A stretch of 64,000 bases of DNA from Microcebus murinus (taxonomy: Eukaryota; Chordata; Mammalia; Primates; Cheirogaleidae): the NCBI RefSeq assembly GCF_040939455.1, contig NC_134116.1:70201900-70265899 (forward strand), written 5' to 3'. The position numbers and the translations under genes are program-made. Every line of letters starts with the position of its first letter. The first letter of the stretch is position 1. Of the stretch, positions 34,017 to 46,139 are shown piece after piece. The notes below the pieces were generated by a model that saw only the letters and a list, made by a program, of their open reading frames with translations, ran no database searches and had not been told where the DNA came from.

Positions 34017-37000
34017 TTCTTTTTTTTAAATTTTGGTTATTTGTTTTTAAATTTTTAAACATATTTTATTTTTAATTATTATGGGTACATAATAGTTATA
34101 TATCTTTATAAGCTACAAATGATGTTTTGATACAGGCATACAATGTAAATTAAACAAGTCATGGCAAATGGGGTATCCATCCCCTCAGGCATTTAATATT
34201 TCTTTGTGTTAGAAATATTCAAATTCCACTCTTTTAGTTATTTTAAAGTATATCCTAATTTATGGTTGATCACAGTCACTTTGTTGTGCTTTCAAATATT
34301 GTTCATTCTATATGACTATCTAACTATATTTTTGCACCCATTAAGCATACCCACATTATTCCCCCCATCCCTACTACCCTTCCCAACCTTCAGTAATGGT
34401 CATTCTACTCTCTGACTCCATGAGATCAAATATATTTAATATTTAGCTCCCACAAATGAGTGAGAACATGTGAGATTTGTCTTTCTGAGCCTGGCTTATT
34501 TAATGTGACATAATGTTCTCCAGTTCCATCTATATTGTTGCAAATGGCAGCATTTCATTAGTTTTTGTGGCTATATAATAATCCACCTGAATATGTACAA
34601 TAATTTCTTTGTCCATTCATCCATTGATGGACACTTACACTGAATCCACATGTTGGCTATGTGAGTAGTGCTGCAATAAACATGGGAGTGCAGATAACTT
34701 TCCGATATACTGAATTCCCATCCTTTGGATATATACCTAGCAGTGAGATGGTTGGGTCATATGGTAGCTCTATAATATTTCTCATTTCTTGAGGAAACTT
34801 TATACTGTTTTCCATAGTGGCTGCACTAATTTACATTCCCACCAACAGTTTCTGAGCATTCCCCTTTCTCCACATCCTTGCTAGCTTTTGTTATTGCCTG
34901 TTTTTTTTTTTTTGATAAAAGCCATCTTAACTGGGGTGAGATGATATCGCATTGTAGTTTTGATTTGCAATTCTCTGATGACTAATATGTTGAATAATTT
35001 TTCATATACTTATTGGCCATTTGTATGTCTACTTTTAAGAAATGTCTACTGAGATCTTTTGCCCATTATTTAAACAGACTACTTAATTTTTTCCTATTGA
35101 GTTAGAGATCCTTATATATTCTAGGAATTAATCCCTTGTCAGATGGGTAGTTTGCAAATATTTTTTCCCATTGTAGGATGTCTCTTCGCTTTGTTGATTG
35201 TTTCCTTTTTTGTGCAGAAGGTTTTTAGCTTGATGTGATCCAATTTGTCCAATTTTGCTTTGGTTGCCTGTACTTTGGGGGTATTACTCAAGAAGTCCTT
35301 GTCCAGCCCAATGTCCTGAAGTGTTTCTCCATTGTTTTCCTTTGGTAGTACATAGTTTCATAGATGTAAGTCTTCAATGCATTTTGATTTGATTTTTGTA
35401 TATGGTAAGACATAAGGATCTAGTTTTATTCTTCTGCATATGGATATCCAGTTTTCCTACTGCTGTTTTTTTTTTCCGGCATATTATGGGGGTACAGATT
35501 TACCCTACTGCCATTTTTGAAGAGACTGTTCTTTTCCCAGTGCATGTTGAAGGCACCTTTGTCAGAGATAAATTCACCATAGATGTGTGGGGATTTATTT
35601 CTGGGATCTCTATTCTGTTCCATTGGTCAATATATCCGTTTTTATGCCAGTGCCATGCTGTTTTGGGTATGAAATATCTGTAGTATAATTTGAAGTCAGG
35701 TAAGTGATTCTTCCAGTTTTGTTCTTTTTGCACAGAATGATTTGGCTATTCTGAGTCTTTTGTGGTTCCATACAAATTTTAGGATTATTTTTTCTATTTC
35801 TGTGAAGAATTTTATTGGCATTTTCATTGGGAGTGCATTGAATCTGTAGATCGCTTGGGTAATATGGACATTTTAACAATATTGATTCTTCCAATCCATG
35901 ACCATGGAGTATCTTTCCATTTTTTCGTGTCTTCTTCAATTTCTTTCACCAATATTTTATAGTGTTCGTTACAGACATCTTTCACTTCTTTGATTAAGTT
36001 TAATCCAGGTATTTTATTTTATTTGTAGGTATTGAAAATGGGCTTTATTTCTTGGTTTCTTTTTCAGATTGTATACTGTTTGCAAATAGAAATGCTACTG
36101 ATTTTGGTAGGTTGATTTTGTATCCTGCAACTTTATTGAATTTGTTTATTGGTTCTAACAGTTTTGGGGTGGAGTCTTTCAGTTTCTCTAGATACAAGAT
36201 CATATTGTTTGCAAACAAGGATAATTTGACTTCTTCTTTTCCAATTTGGATGCCCTTTATTTATTTCTTTTATCTGATTGCTTTAGCTGGAACTTCCAGG
36301 ACTATGTTGAATAATAATGGTGAAAGCAGGCATTCTTGTCTTGTTCCGTATCTTAGAGGAAAGGCTTATAGTTCTTCCCTATTCTATTATTATTCTAGTA
36401 TCTATTATTATTCCATTATTATCTAGTATTATACTAGCTGTGGTTCTGTCATATATAGCTTTTATTGTGTTGAGGGAAGTTCCTTCTGTACTCAGTTTTT
36501 CCAGAGTTTTTAATCATGAAGGGATGTTGAATTTTATCAAATATTTTTTCACCATCAATTGAGATGATCATATGGTTTTTGTCCTTCTTTCTGTTGATAT
36601 AACAAGTTGACTGATTCGCATATGTTGAATCATCTTTGCATCCTGGGATGAATCCCAGTTGATCATGATGAATAATCTTTATAATATGTTGTTTAATTCA
36701 GTTTGCTAATATTTTGTTGAGCATTTTTATGTATGTTCATCAGAGATATTGGCCTATAGTTTTATTTTTTTGTGAGTCTGTGTCTGGTTTTGGTATCAGG
36801 GTGATACAGGCCTTGTAGAATGAGTTTGGGAGTATCCCCTTCTCCTTGATTTTTTGGAAAGTTTCAGTAGGATTGTTACTAGTTCTTCTTTGAATACTTG
36901 GTAGAATTTAGCAGTGAAGCCATTGGATCTTGGGCTTTTCTTTGATTAGAGACTTTTTATTATTGCTTCTATCTCATTACTTGTTATTGGTTTATTCAGA

Positions 37001-37815
37001 TTTGGGGTTTCTTCCTGGTTCAATCTTGGCAGGTTGTATGGCTCTAGGAATTTATCTATTTACTCTAAATTTTCCAATTTATTGTCATACTGTTGCTCAT
37101 AGTAATCTCTAATGATCCTTTGGATTTCTGCAGTATCAATTTTAATGTCTCCTTTTTCATTTCTGATTTTGTTTATTTGCATCTTCTATCTTATTTTCTT
37201 AGTTTCTTAGTCTGGCTAAAGGTGTGTTGATTTTGTTTTTCTTTTCAAAAAACTAACTTTTGTTTTGTTGATCTTCCTGCTCTTTTTTGGTTTCCATTTG
37301 CAGGAAATATTCTTCTTTTTATCTTTTTGTGTTCAGTCTATGTATGCTTTTATAGGTGAAGTGTGTTTCTTGCAGATAACAAATAGTTGTCTCTCTCTCT
37401 CTCTTTTTTTTTTTTTACCCCTTCAGCCATTCTGTGTCTTTTGATTCAAGAGTTTAATCCATTCACATTTAATGTTTTTACTGATAGGTAAGGACCTACT
37501 ACTGCCATGTTGTTATTTGATTTCTGATTGTTTTGTGGTCCTTCCTTCCTTCAAAGTGATTTTCTGTGGTAGTGTGTTTTAATTTCTTGCTTCTTATTTT
37601 TTGTATATCTGTTGTAGGCTTTTTGATTTGAGAGTACCATGAGGCTTGCAAAAATTACTTTAAACATACAACAACTCTGCTCTCAAACAAACAAGCAAAG
37701 AGAAATCTAAGAGAAATCCTACCTTTAACTCCATCCTACCCTTCTTTTTAGCTTTTTATTGTTTCTATACATATCTTTTTATACTATCTCTCTCAAAAAG
37801 TAATTATTTTTGATA
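34017..37815 (-). mobile_element. Long minus-strand L1 (L1M/L1P-age) with 3'UTR and most of ORF2
   Basis: The T-rich left edge and AATTATTATGGGTACATAATAG are the reversed L1 3' end. Reversed ORF2 follows: CACAAATGAGTGAGAACATG, CAACATAATG-like blocks, TTGCAATTCTCTGATGACTAATATG, GATACAAGATCATATTGTTTGC and GTTTCTTGCAGATAACAAATAG, running to upstream L1 sequence with GAGTACCATGAGGCTTGCAAA. Many stops. Open frames along it (36052-36426 and others) are antisense artefacts. A 40-bp insertion sits at 35464-35503. The right (5') end is abnormal (see 37825-37913). Confidence 0.88.
35464..35503 (-). mobile_element. 40-bp L1 tail insertion inside L1
   Basis: Poly-T followed by CCGGCATATTATGGGGGTACAGATTTAC: the reverse complement of the last ~27 nt of the lemur-type L1 plus its A-tail. 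It lies between two copies of CCTACTGC (35456-35463 and 35504-35511). The L1 ORF2 on either side joins when the insertion is removed. Confidence 0.88.
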
Positions 37816-37824
37816 GATTTGATA

Positions 37825-37913
37825 GCAATCAGATAAGAGTAATAAATAAAGGGCATCCAAATTGGAAAAGAAGAAGTCAAATTATCCTTGTTTGCAGACA
37901 ATATGATCTTGTA
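37825..37913 (+). mobile_element. Inverted 89-bp copy of an L1 ORF2 segment
   Basis: Matches, in reverse orientation, positions 36193-36281 of the neighbouring minus-strand L1 with 3 mismatches in 89 (GATAAGAG...AAAGGGCATCCAAATTGGAAAAG...GACAATATGATCTTGTA). So the L1 5' side carries an opposite-strand piece of its own reverse-transcriptase region. Confidence 0.9.
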
Positions 37914-37929
37914 TACTCAAGATTTAAGT

Positions 37930-38770
37930 AATAGAGAATTCTGTATTTTCACCTTTACTGCTACCAGTGAGCTGTATACATTTAGAAGATTTCTTATTGT
38001 TCATTAATGTCCTTTTCTTTCAGACTGAAGAGCTCCTGGTCTCTAGGATAAAACTCCTGGCAGCAAAAGTAGTAGAAGTACTGTTTAACAATATCCATAG
38101 GAAAAATAACTTCTCTAATTAAGTGCATAACTTGGGCCTAACTTGGACAGGTTTGCTCTGTCTAATCAAAAACAAATCTAAACAGAAGGGAGGCAACATT
38201 CAGGGACAGACAAGGTATTTCATCTCTCTTTCCCTTTACTTGGATAAAGGAAAACTAAAATTGTATTTCTAATTGTCTCAGTGTTTTTGCTACTTCAAAG
38301 CTGCAAATTAGGATGTCATTGGTACTATTTATATGGAGAAATTTTAAATAAGAAAAAGGATGTTTTAGGGGTATCTGAATTTTCCATATATGCATGAAAC
38401 TGAATAAATCAAGAGAGTCCTCTAAATTGAAATAATCTCAGCATAATAATCAGAAAATTTTATGAAATATTAATGAATGAATGTTTCAAATGATGATTTG
38501 AATTCTAACTTTTGCCATACTAAGAAAACTTCAAAGAAAAAAGCATACTGAAGGATATTAATTTAAAGGTTTTGCAATGAAAACTAAGTTATTATTTATT
38601 ATTTATTGCAACTAGAAGTATAAGTATCTGAATTAGAAATGATAAATGAATGGAATCATTCTATATGCCAATTAAGTTTTAAAAATCAAAGTATAAATTA
38701 CTATTAAAAACCATCTTAGAAAAAAATATAAATTCTAAAACAAAGACTACATATCAGAGAGTATTGAGTG
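37930..38770. other. Unassigned intron
   Basis: No repeat recognised. A plus-strand acceptor-like TCCTTTTCTTTCAG at about 38024 lies on the wrong strand for NBEA. Confidence 0.35.
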
Positions 38771-38774
38771 CTAC

Positions 38775-38945
38775 TGTGTGTGTATATGTATACACACATA
38801 CATGCATATATATATGCATAAATATATGCCCTACAAAAGATATAAACATATATATGTGTATATATAATATATACACTTATATAAGTATATATTATATATA
38901 CACATATATATGTATAAACATATGCCCTACAAAATATATAAACAA
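38775..38945. repeat. AT/TG repeat with large inverted repeat
   Basis: Alternating TATATG/CATATA sequence. The centre is an inverted repeat of 33 and 31 nt arms (38846-38878 and 38883-38913) around ATAT. A direct repeat ATATGCCCTACAAAA with ATATAAAC flanks it on both sides (about 38824-38847 and 38920-38943). The open frames through it on both strands are artefacts. Confidence 0.9.
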
Positions 38946-41900
38946 TAGGAATGATCAGAGGACAAGTTATATTTGAAAAAAATTGTACTCTTAGCCACAA
39001 AATCTACTAAAGTAAACGAACTATGATAGAATAATAAAATTAGTACACTAAGCTAGCAGTCGAACTATTTACAAAAAGACCACTTTATCTGTGCTCTTTT
39101 CTTTTGGAGAATCCAATAAACTGCCATTATATTCCTTTTAAATGGTTCCATTACAAGGATTCTATAACAGCAGGCTAATCTCTTGATAATTATAATAAAT
39201 GCTTGTAATCAAAGTAGGAACCCTTTAAAATAGGAAGGAGAAAAGCTGTTTTCCATCAAACTCATTGTAGTTCAGTGACCTTTGAAGCGTTCAGCTACAA
39301 TACAGCTTTCCATCCAATCTTGGTCAAATAAATATTTAAGAAAATACTAGATCAATGATAATTTGGACTGAGATATTTTAGGATTTTTTGTTTCAGAATT
39401 TTACATTAACAATAACGGGACATCTTTGCTTAGAGTACAAATTTCTGAAATTTAAATGATAAATGATTTGATTAGAGATGTATTTCCTTAGGGGAACAAA
39501 AACATAGTTACCTTAGAAAATTATATAATGATGAACGATTCACAATGCTTATGGCATTAAGGAAGTATTATTTTCCTAGAAGACAGCACATCTCAACATA
39601 GAAGTTGAAGCTGTATTTACTTGAACAAACAATGCTTTCCAGAGACCATATAAGTAACTGAAGACTGATAAAATTACGGGAAATGACTTTGTATGATCAG
39701 AATGGCTTTCATCTGCATTTTGTTAGACCAAGCATTGATTTCACTTTTCAGCTGTGAACAGCAAGAGGCCAGATGTGGCCAGAGTAGGAGCAAACTGTGA
39801 ACCAGGGTTACATTCAGGAAGGAATTGGAAAAAAAAATCCTCAAACTAATGCTTTTTAATAAGTCTTAGGAAATAATCTACTCTTTCCAAACATTTGGAG
39901 GAAAATATATAGGGATTTCTACAGACTGTCAAAAGTAGAGGATCTAATTTATGACAAAATAAAACCTTTGTGCTCAGTTGTGGGAATAAACAGAATTATG
40001 AGGAGAAAATAAACAAAGAGAAGGAAAACATAAAATATACTGCCTTCAAGGCAGAAACAACTACATTTTACTTGGTATTCCCAGATGTGCTAAAAGGAAA
40101 TTTATGACAGCACACTGAAAAGCAAGATTCCCTTTGTGAAACCTTTCACATTTATTTAACTAAGCACAATCATTGAAAATGACCTTTATCCAAACCCTTC
40201 ACAGCGGTCTTAAAATGATCTAAAATGACTGCCAGATATTCTTTAAATAACATTACTTAACTAAAAGTCATTACCCAGGGGAAATATTAAAGTACTGGCA
40301 AGTAAATACCGATCTATTTTCAGCAAAATATAACATAGGCTTAATGAAAAATTGATAGCACATTAAACATCTTTGTCAAAAAGCTAACAAACAATACAAA
40401 TTATCCTAGTTTTTTAGAATTGGTAGGGAATGTATGGTTTCTATGTTCAAAGCATCTTATTTGCCTCCTAATAGAGAGAATCATCATAGAATCTAAAAAG
40501 TACAAATGTTGTTTGATACTTAAAATTGTATAAAAACAATATTATACCCACAGAAGGCTTGCTAAGATATGTTTGAACTAAATAAACTAAATTTCTATAT
40601 TTGCCAAATGTAGAACATTTCAGAAAATTAATAGATTTATTTATTAAATGATTCTTCCTATTGTCAAAATAAATGTATAAGATTTGACCATCTCTATCTT
40701 TTCTTTTTAAATTCTGTCCAATGTAAGATCAAAGATCAAAGGTTGACTAGTAGATTGGGGATGGGTGGATGGGTAAAAGCATAGTTTGGGAATAATTGAT
40801 AGGTGATTAAAAATATGTATTCATGTAGATTGTGAAATTAAAAAGAAATTCTATCATTTCATAATGGATTTGTTTCAGTTAGCAAAAATTGGACATACTT
40901 GGGGTGAGGGGAAAGATTTTCCTCTATTAAGAGGATGATTAGTTCAGTAAATCATGGCTTTCAGATGAAGATGATTACTATAACTCCTTGCTGGGAAAAG
41001 GAGAAGGGGATAGGAGGTTCATTTCACCACAAAGTAATTATGCTGAGCCAGAGTGTTACCATTTATCATGGCTGAAAGATGACACTCACTGTTAGCCAAG
41101 GGAAACTGCTACTCAATCTAGATCAATACACCATGCATTTTTTTTTTTTCCCTAGCAAAAAGTAATTATACAACAGGAACTTCACAATCAATACCTTCTC
41201 AGGCTAACTTAAAGTTGGCTATATAGGCATGAAGGTATGGTTCTGTCAGCTGTCTCTGAAGTCTATCCCATTAAATCCAAATTAAGCCTGTTTTTCTGTG
41301 CTGTTAATCCAATCTTTTCTATTGTTATTGTAAATTCTCAATACTGGTTCTTGATAAATAAGATAGTGTTGTCAGGTTTTGTTTTTGGTTTTGGGGTAAT
41401 AAAGCATATCAAGTTACTATTGACTACCTAACAACACAGGAGAGTTGACATTAATTAATCCATTAGTATTTTTCAAGGAAGGAAATAAAAAGAAAGAAAA
41501 AAATCAATTCACAAGAAACAAAAATAATCGATGTTCCTACTCCATGAAAACTAAAATACTTCTGGAAGCACGAGTTCTAATCTTCCAGTTGAGGCTCTGA
41601 CCTTCTTTTGAACTTCTAAGATCCATAAATAGAACATCTACAATTTTGTAATGAGCAACTGAATTTTTCTTAAGACAAACACTCCTAGTTAAGGAGGTAG
41701 AACATATATCGTTATACATATGTGCATTTTATATACGGGGATAAAAAATAGTTGTTATAATACAATCATTTGAAAATCTATCCAAATGTCAATTTGACAA
41801 CTGCTTTCTGTAAGACAGAGCTTAGTCTTATAAACCAATCTAATATATCAGAAAAGGTTAAAGGGCATGGAAAAATCACTACTTCAGTGAAAAAAATTTT

Positions 41901-44158
41901 GACATCCAATTTTCAAGCTGATTTATCAGTGGAAAGCTAAAATTGATAGGTTGCCATTACTGGGGAGCTGCCTGTCTAAGAAAGCTGTTACAAAACCTCT
42001 CGTTTTGATTTAGCCACATTAATCAATACAAACCTATACTGTTTCAATTTTTAAAATATTGACCTTCTGCTATAAGCTTAGTGCTGCCACATTCATCAAC
42101 AATCATAAAAAACTCAATATATTTTTAAACACAGGTTTAGAAAATAAAATGATCAAGTGAAATTCAGGTTCTTTTCCCTTGATGGTTTATCAGTGTTACA
42201 AAATAATTGTTTAATCTAATTAACCAAGAAATTGAGTTAATTTTTTTTATATTTTGGGAAATAACTGTTACTTTTCATTTTGTCTGTGCTCAGTTTTTAA
42301 GTCCAGCATTATTTCATGGGCTTCTCAGTTATTTAGTTCTAGTTATCAGACTATCCAATAGTTATTTCATGAGTTATTCTAAATATTTAGAATTAAAGAT
42401 AACAGTTTCAAAGTGAATTATTATTTAATATAAAAATACTTCTATTTGCTAACTAATAGCTTGAAGTGATATTAAGCACACATAAAGCATTTTGAAAGAA
42501 TTTCAGACTTGGTAGTAGAAATAATTGTGGGTCAGAGAAGATTTAATTGTTTCCTAATTCACAAATTCATGGTTGAAAATTCTGTTAATAAAATAGGAAT
42601 TCTGCTCAAGTTATCCATCATGTTCTGAAGAATTCAAAGGAGAAAAGGTAAAGATCAAATTTATTTTGCAAACAAAGTATAAGTATGCATTGCCCACACT
42701 ATTAGAATTTTATTATGAGTGCTATTAAAAATCTAGAGGAAATGAACAGAAGGAAATGCTATTATGGAATAATCATGGCCTTTAAAAAATGTTTCAAATG
42801 TACATCATTCAACTTCAAATTGTACCACATATTTTATAAACACATTTCTGTAATGTATTATAAAGATTATATATTTTATTATATATTTTAAAATATAAAT
42901 ATTAATTAAAAACCTGGCATATTAATATAATTATATGAAATATGATCACATTTACTGTGAATATCTGTACAAAATGATATAAAATATTAGAAGAAAATGG
43001 AAGGGATTGGCAAATGATATAATTCAGAGATGTTAAATGTTATTTATTAAGATAGACTTCCCACATGTATATGGCACACTTATATAATACAAAGCCAGTT
43101 AAGGGATATAGTTCCTGTCCATTTAGCATGATACAGATAACATCAAAAGAGATGTTTTTGTATTAGGCACATACCAAAGATAAAATATTTCCAACTGACA
43201 TATTAAGCAAAAGAAAATATTAATTTCTTAATGTTACAACCCAGATATATATGATTTGTATTCTTTAACCAGGTAGAAGTAAAATGGTTAAACAGAATAA
43301 AGCAAGACAAAAAACTAATGTAAAAAATTATAAGTATACAACAAAACAAAAATTTTTACCTTATAGAATAATCAGAAGGAAGTACTCTATAAATTATATA
43401 CATAAAGTCAAGCCAACCTTAACTTACTAAAGTCTAACTTAGAGTGGAAGTATTTTAGAACTTACTAAAAGTTTTCATATAGCAAACATTCAAAAACGTT
43501 TACCTAAAGAACAAAAATATTATCAGTAGAAGGAAATGTAACACAACCAATGTAGGATTTCAGGACATCAGAGCCAACAGTGGCAGAAGTATACTTCTGA
43601 AAGAGAAATGTAACATGAAAAAGTGGATAAAATTTTCAAACTGCATTCTGCTTGGTGATCCTTTACGGAGTTCATAATTAAGTATGGGAATGGTGCAGTA
43701 TCATATACTTACTCTCCCCCCAAAATTAGTCCATGTGCAAAATGAACATGATTTCAAATGAATAAGTAATTATAAAAAAGTTCATTTGATTATTTAAGGT
43801 TGTAGATGCTTATGGGATGTATGGAAAAGCCTCTGATTTGTAAAAAAAAAAGGATAAGAGCTTTGACAAAAATAGCTATAACTTACCAAGTGCATAAATG
43901 ACCACTCTTCTGATTATACATCAAGCACTTTTGGAGATGTATTACTCTTACACACCTAAAGGGTACTTAGTTCTTAATGTCTCAGAGATGTAATGTACCA
44001 CTTAGCAATTTTTAAAAGGTAGCATGAATCCATTTAGGTATAAAATTTATGATAAGTATATACTCTTTAGAATAATAGAAATGGCTCAATAATCAAGTAC
44101 TAATATAATACTAGCATCTTAAAATTAGTATTCATAATGTTCATGTTTTTCTTCCTAT
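38946..44158. other. 5.2 kb of intron without recognisable repeats
   Basis: I found no Alu, L1, LTR or DNA element here, which is unusual compared with the rest of the window. Short poly-T tracts occur (for example 41139-41149). 39050-39330 and 40080-40260 have a non-repetitive, even composition. No splice-bounded coding exon on either strand was found. Confidence 0.4.
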
Positions 44159-44168
44159 TTTCTGACCT

Positions 44169-44303
44169 ATTTTTTTTATTTCAGCATATTATGGGAGTGC
44201 AGATTTTAGGGTTTAAATAAATGCCCTTTCCCCCTCCCCCCACAAGTCTGAGTTTCCAGCATGACCATCCCCTAGATGGTACACATCTCACTCATTATGT
44301 ATG
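44169..44303 (-). mobile_element. L1 3'-tail element, minus strand
   Basis: On the minus strand it reads CATACATAATGAGTGAGATGTGTACC...GGGGATGGTCATGCTGG...AATCTGCACTCCCATAATATGCTGAAATAAAA, the last ~120 nt of the lemur-type L1 plus A-tail. The 10-bp target duplication TTTCTGACCT flanks it exactly (44159-44168 and 44304-44313). Confidence 0.92.
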
Positions 44304-44313
44304 TTTCTGACCT

Positions 44314-45811
44314 TTTATTTGGTATCTTCTGCATGGATTCTGCAAACTGTCTCAGAATGGTTGTGACTAGGCCTTGGAAATCAGAGTCTCTTTTCTTTCT
44401 TTATCTTTATCTTGGTTGGTTCTAGAAATCACCTGGACCTCTATACTATATTCACCTTTCCAGATTGGACTCTCCTATGGCCAGCCAATCACATGCTAGT
44501 ACCTATCTCCTTGGGTTTTTCATTACTATTCCAAACATAAAAGAAACTGTACATTTACTTTAAACCAATACCCACACCAATTTATATTTTTTCCCAAAAT
44601 TCTTTGCCCTATTTGCCTTTAAAAATACTTACAGAAATTTTATTATTCTTGTCAAGGTCGAATTTTACGAATAACTGCAGTTATTTTTCATTTTCCCAAC
44701 TTTTATACTATTTACTATACCCTTTCATGTCTTTCCCAGCTATGGGAAACAGATCCCATTTACTAACTGTCGTATCTGGGCTCAGATGATGCCTGCACCA
44801 GGACCAGTCACATCCCTTGGCCGCACTGGGACTCTCCCACCCACAATAGTCTCTCACTGTTTTTCTTCTCTGTCTTTTCCTTCAGTTAATCTAAAAGTTC
44901 ACTTAAAGGCATTCTTTCCAACCACATATTAACAATAATTCCCCTGAGTATGCGAAGCCCTGGAATACTCTGAATTAAACTGAACTCGGTTACTTAAGCA
45001 TTATGGAACAATCCGTATTCCATCTCCTCACTCTCCTTTAAATAATGCTATTTATAGTTTATATGCTGATTAGGCATAACTTGTTCCTGGCTGATATTTT
45101 ATTTTCTGACTTCAGACAATATACTTTCTTCTATTCTCAACTTTGATTGCTCTAACAAGTCATCTAACCTCCCTCATGTTAAGGGTCACCTAATTCACCC
45201 AATTCAGGGAGTCTTCCTCGATGGGCAATTTTTGATGATTTACCTCCTCCAAAACCTACATTTAAATTTCTCTTCCATGAATTCTCTCATAATTCAAATT
45301 TCCCCAAATCTGTATGGTACTGGTATGTATGTATGATCAATGTACAATGAGATGTACATTCTGCAAGTATTAATGCATTTAAGGTCAGAGGGCAAAGCAA
45401 CTGTATTATGAGTCAGTACCTGCTGGTCTACAGGTTATGCAAAGGCAGAGGCATGAGGGACTTATGTGCTGTAGTAGCACTGTTAACACCAGAACGATAA
45501 TTCATTCATTTGTAGAAAAATCTGAATTTGAAATACAGCTCATAAAAATCTAAATTAGGGGCTAAACTGAACTAATGTTTCCTTTGATACCAAAATTAAT
45601 AATTTTCATTTTTAGTTCAACTTAGTTTATGAATTTTTAGATTATGCTATAAAATATAGGCATTTTTATTATTATTAAAGTGGACAATAATACAAATAAC
45701 TATATATTTTTGAAAATTTAAACCTATTACAAAGTTGTGATTTAAAAAAATAAGTGAATAAAAAAGGAATAATGCCTTACTTTCAGGTTTACGTAGAAAT
45801 AATAACAATTT
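44314..45811. other. Unassigned intron, partly L2-like
   Basis: C/T-rich sequence, with phrases such as ACCTAATTCACCCAATTCAGGGAGTCTTCCTCGATGG (45188-45224) that may be a decayed L2. Nothing firm. Confidence 0.35.
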
Positions 45812-46136
45812 GGCTGGGCACAGTGGCTCTCACGCCTATAATCCTAGCAGTCTGGGAGGCCAAGGTGGGAGGATCCCTGCAGCTCAGGAGTTGGAGACTG
45901 GCCTGAGCAAGAGTGAGACCCATTCTCTACAAAAAATAGAAGAATTAGTTGTGTGTGGTGGTGTGCGCCTGTGGTCCCAGCTACTCAGGAGGCTGAGGCA
46001 GGAGGATGGCTTGAGCCCAGACATTTGAGGTTGCAGTGAGCTATGATGACACAACTGCACTCTAGCCAGGACAACAAAGCAAGACACTGTCTCCAAAACA
46101 AACAAACAAACAATCAAACAAACAAAAAACAAACAA
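45812..46136 (+). mobile_element. Alu, plus strand, full dimer
   Basis: GGCTGGGCACAGTGGCTCTCACGCC through GGCCTGAGCAAGAGTGAGACCC, A-rich linker, then GTCCCAGCTACTCAGGAGGCTGAGGCAGGAGG to GACACTGTCTCCAAAACA and an (AAAC)n-rich tail. Left-monomer wording GCCTGAGCAAGAGTGAGAC is the strepsirrhine-type Alu. Confidence 0.92.
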
Positions 46137-46139
46137 TCC

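Noticed and set aside
38010..38110. TCCTTTTCTTTCAG followed by ACTGAAGAGCTCCTGG, like a splice acceptor and exon
   Set aside because: It is on the plus strand, opposite to NBEA, with no supported reading frame or donor.
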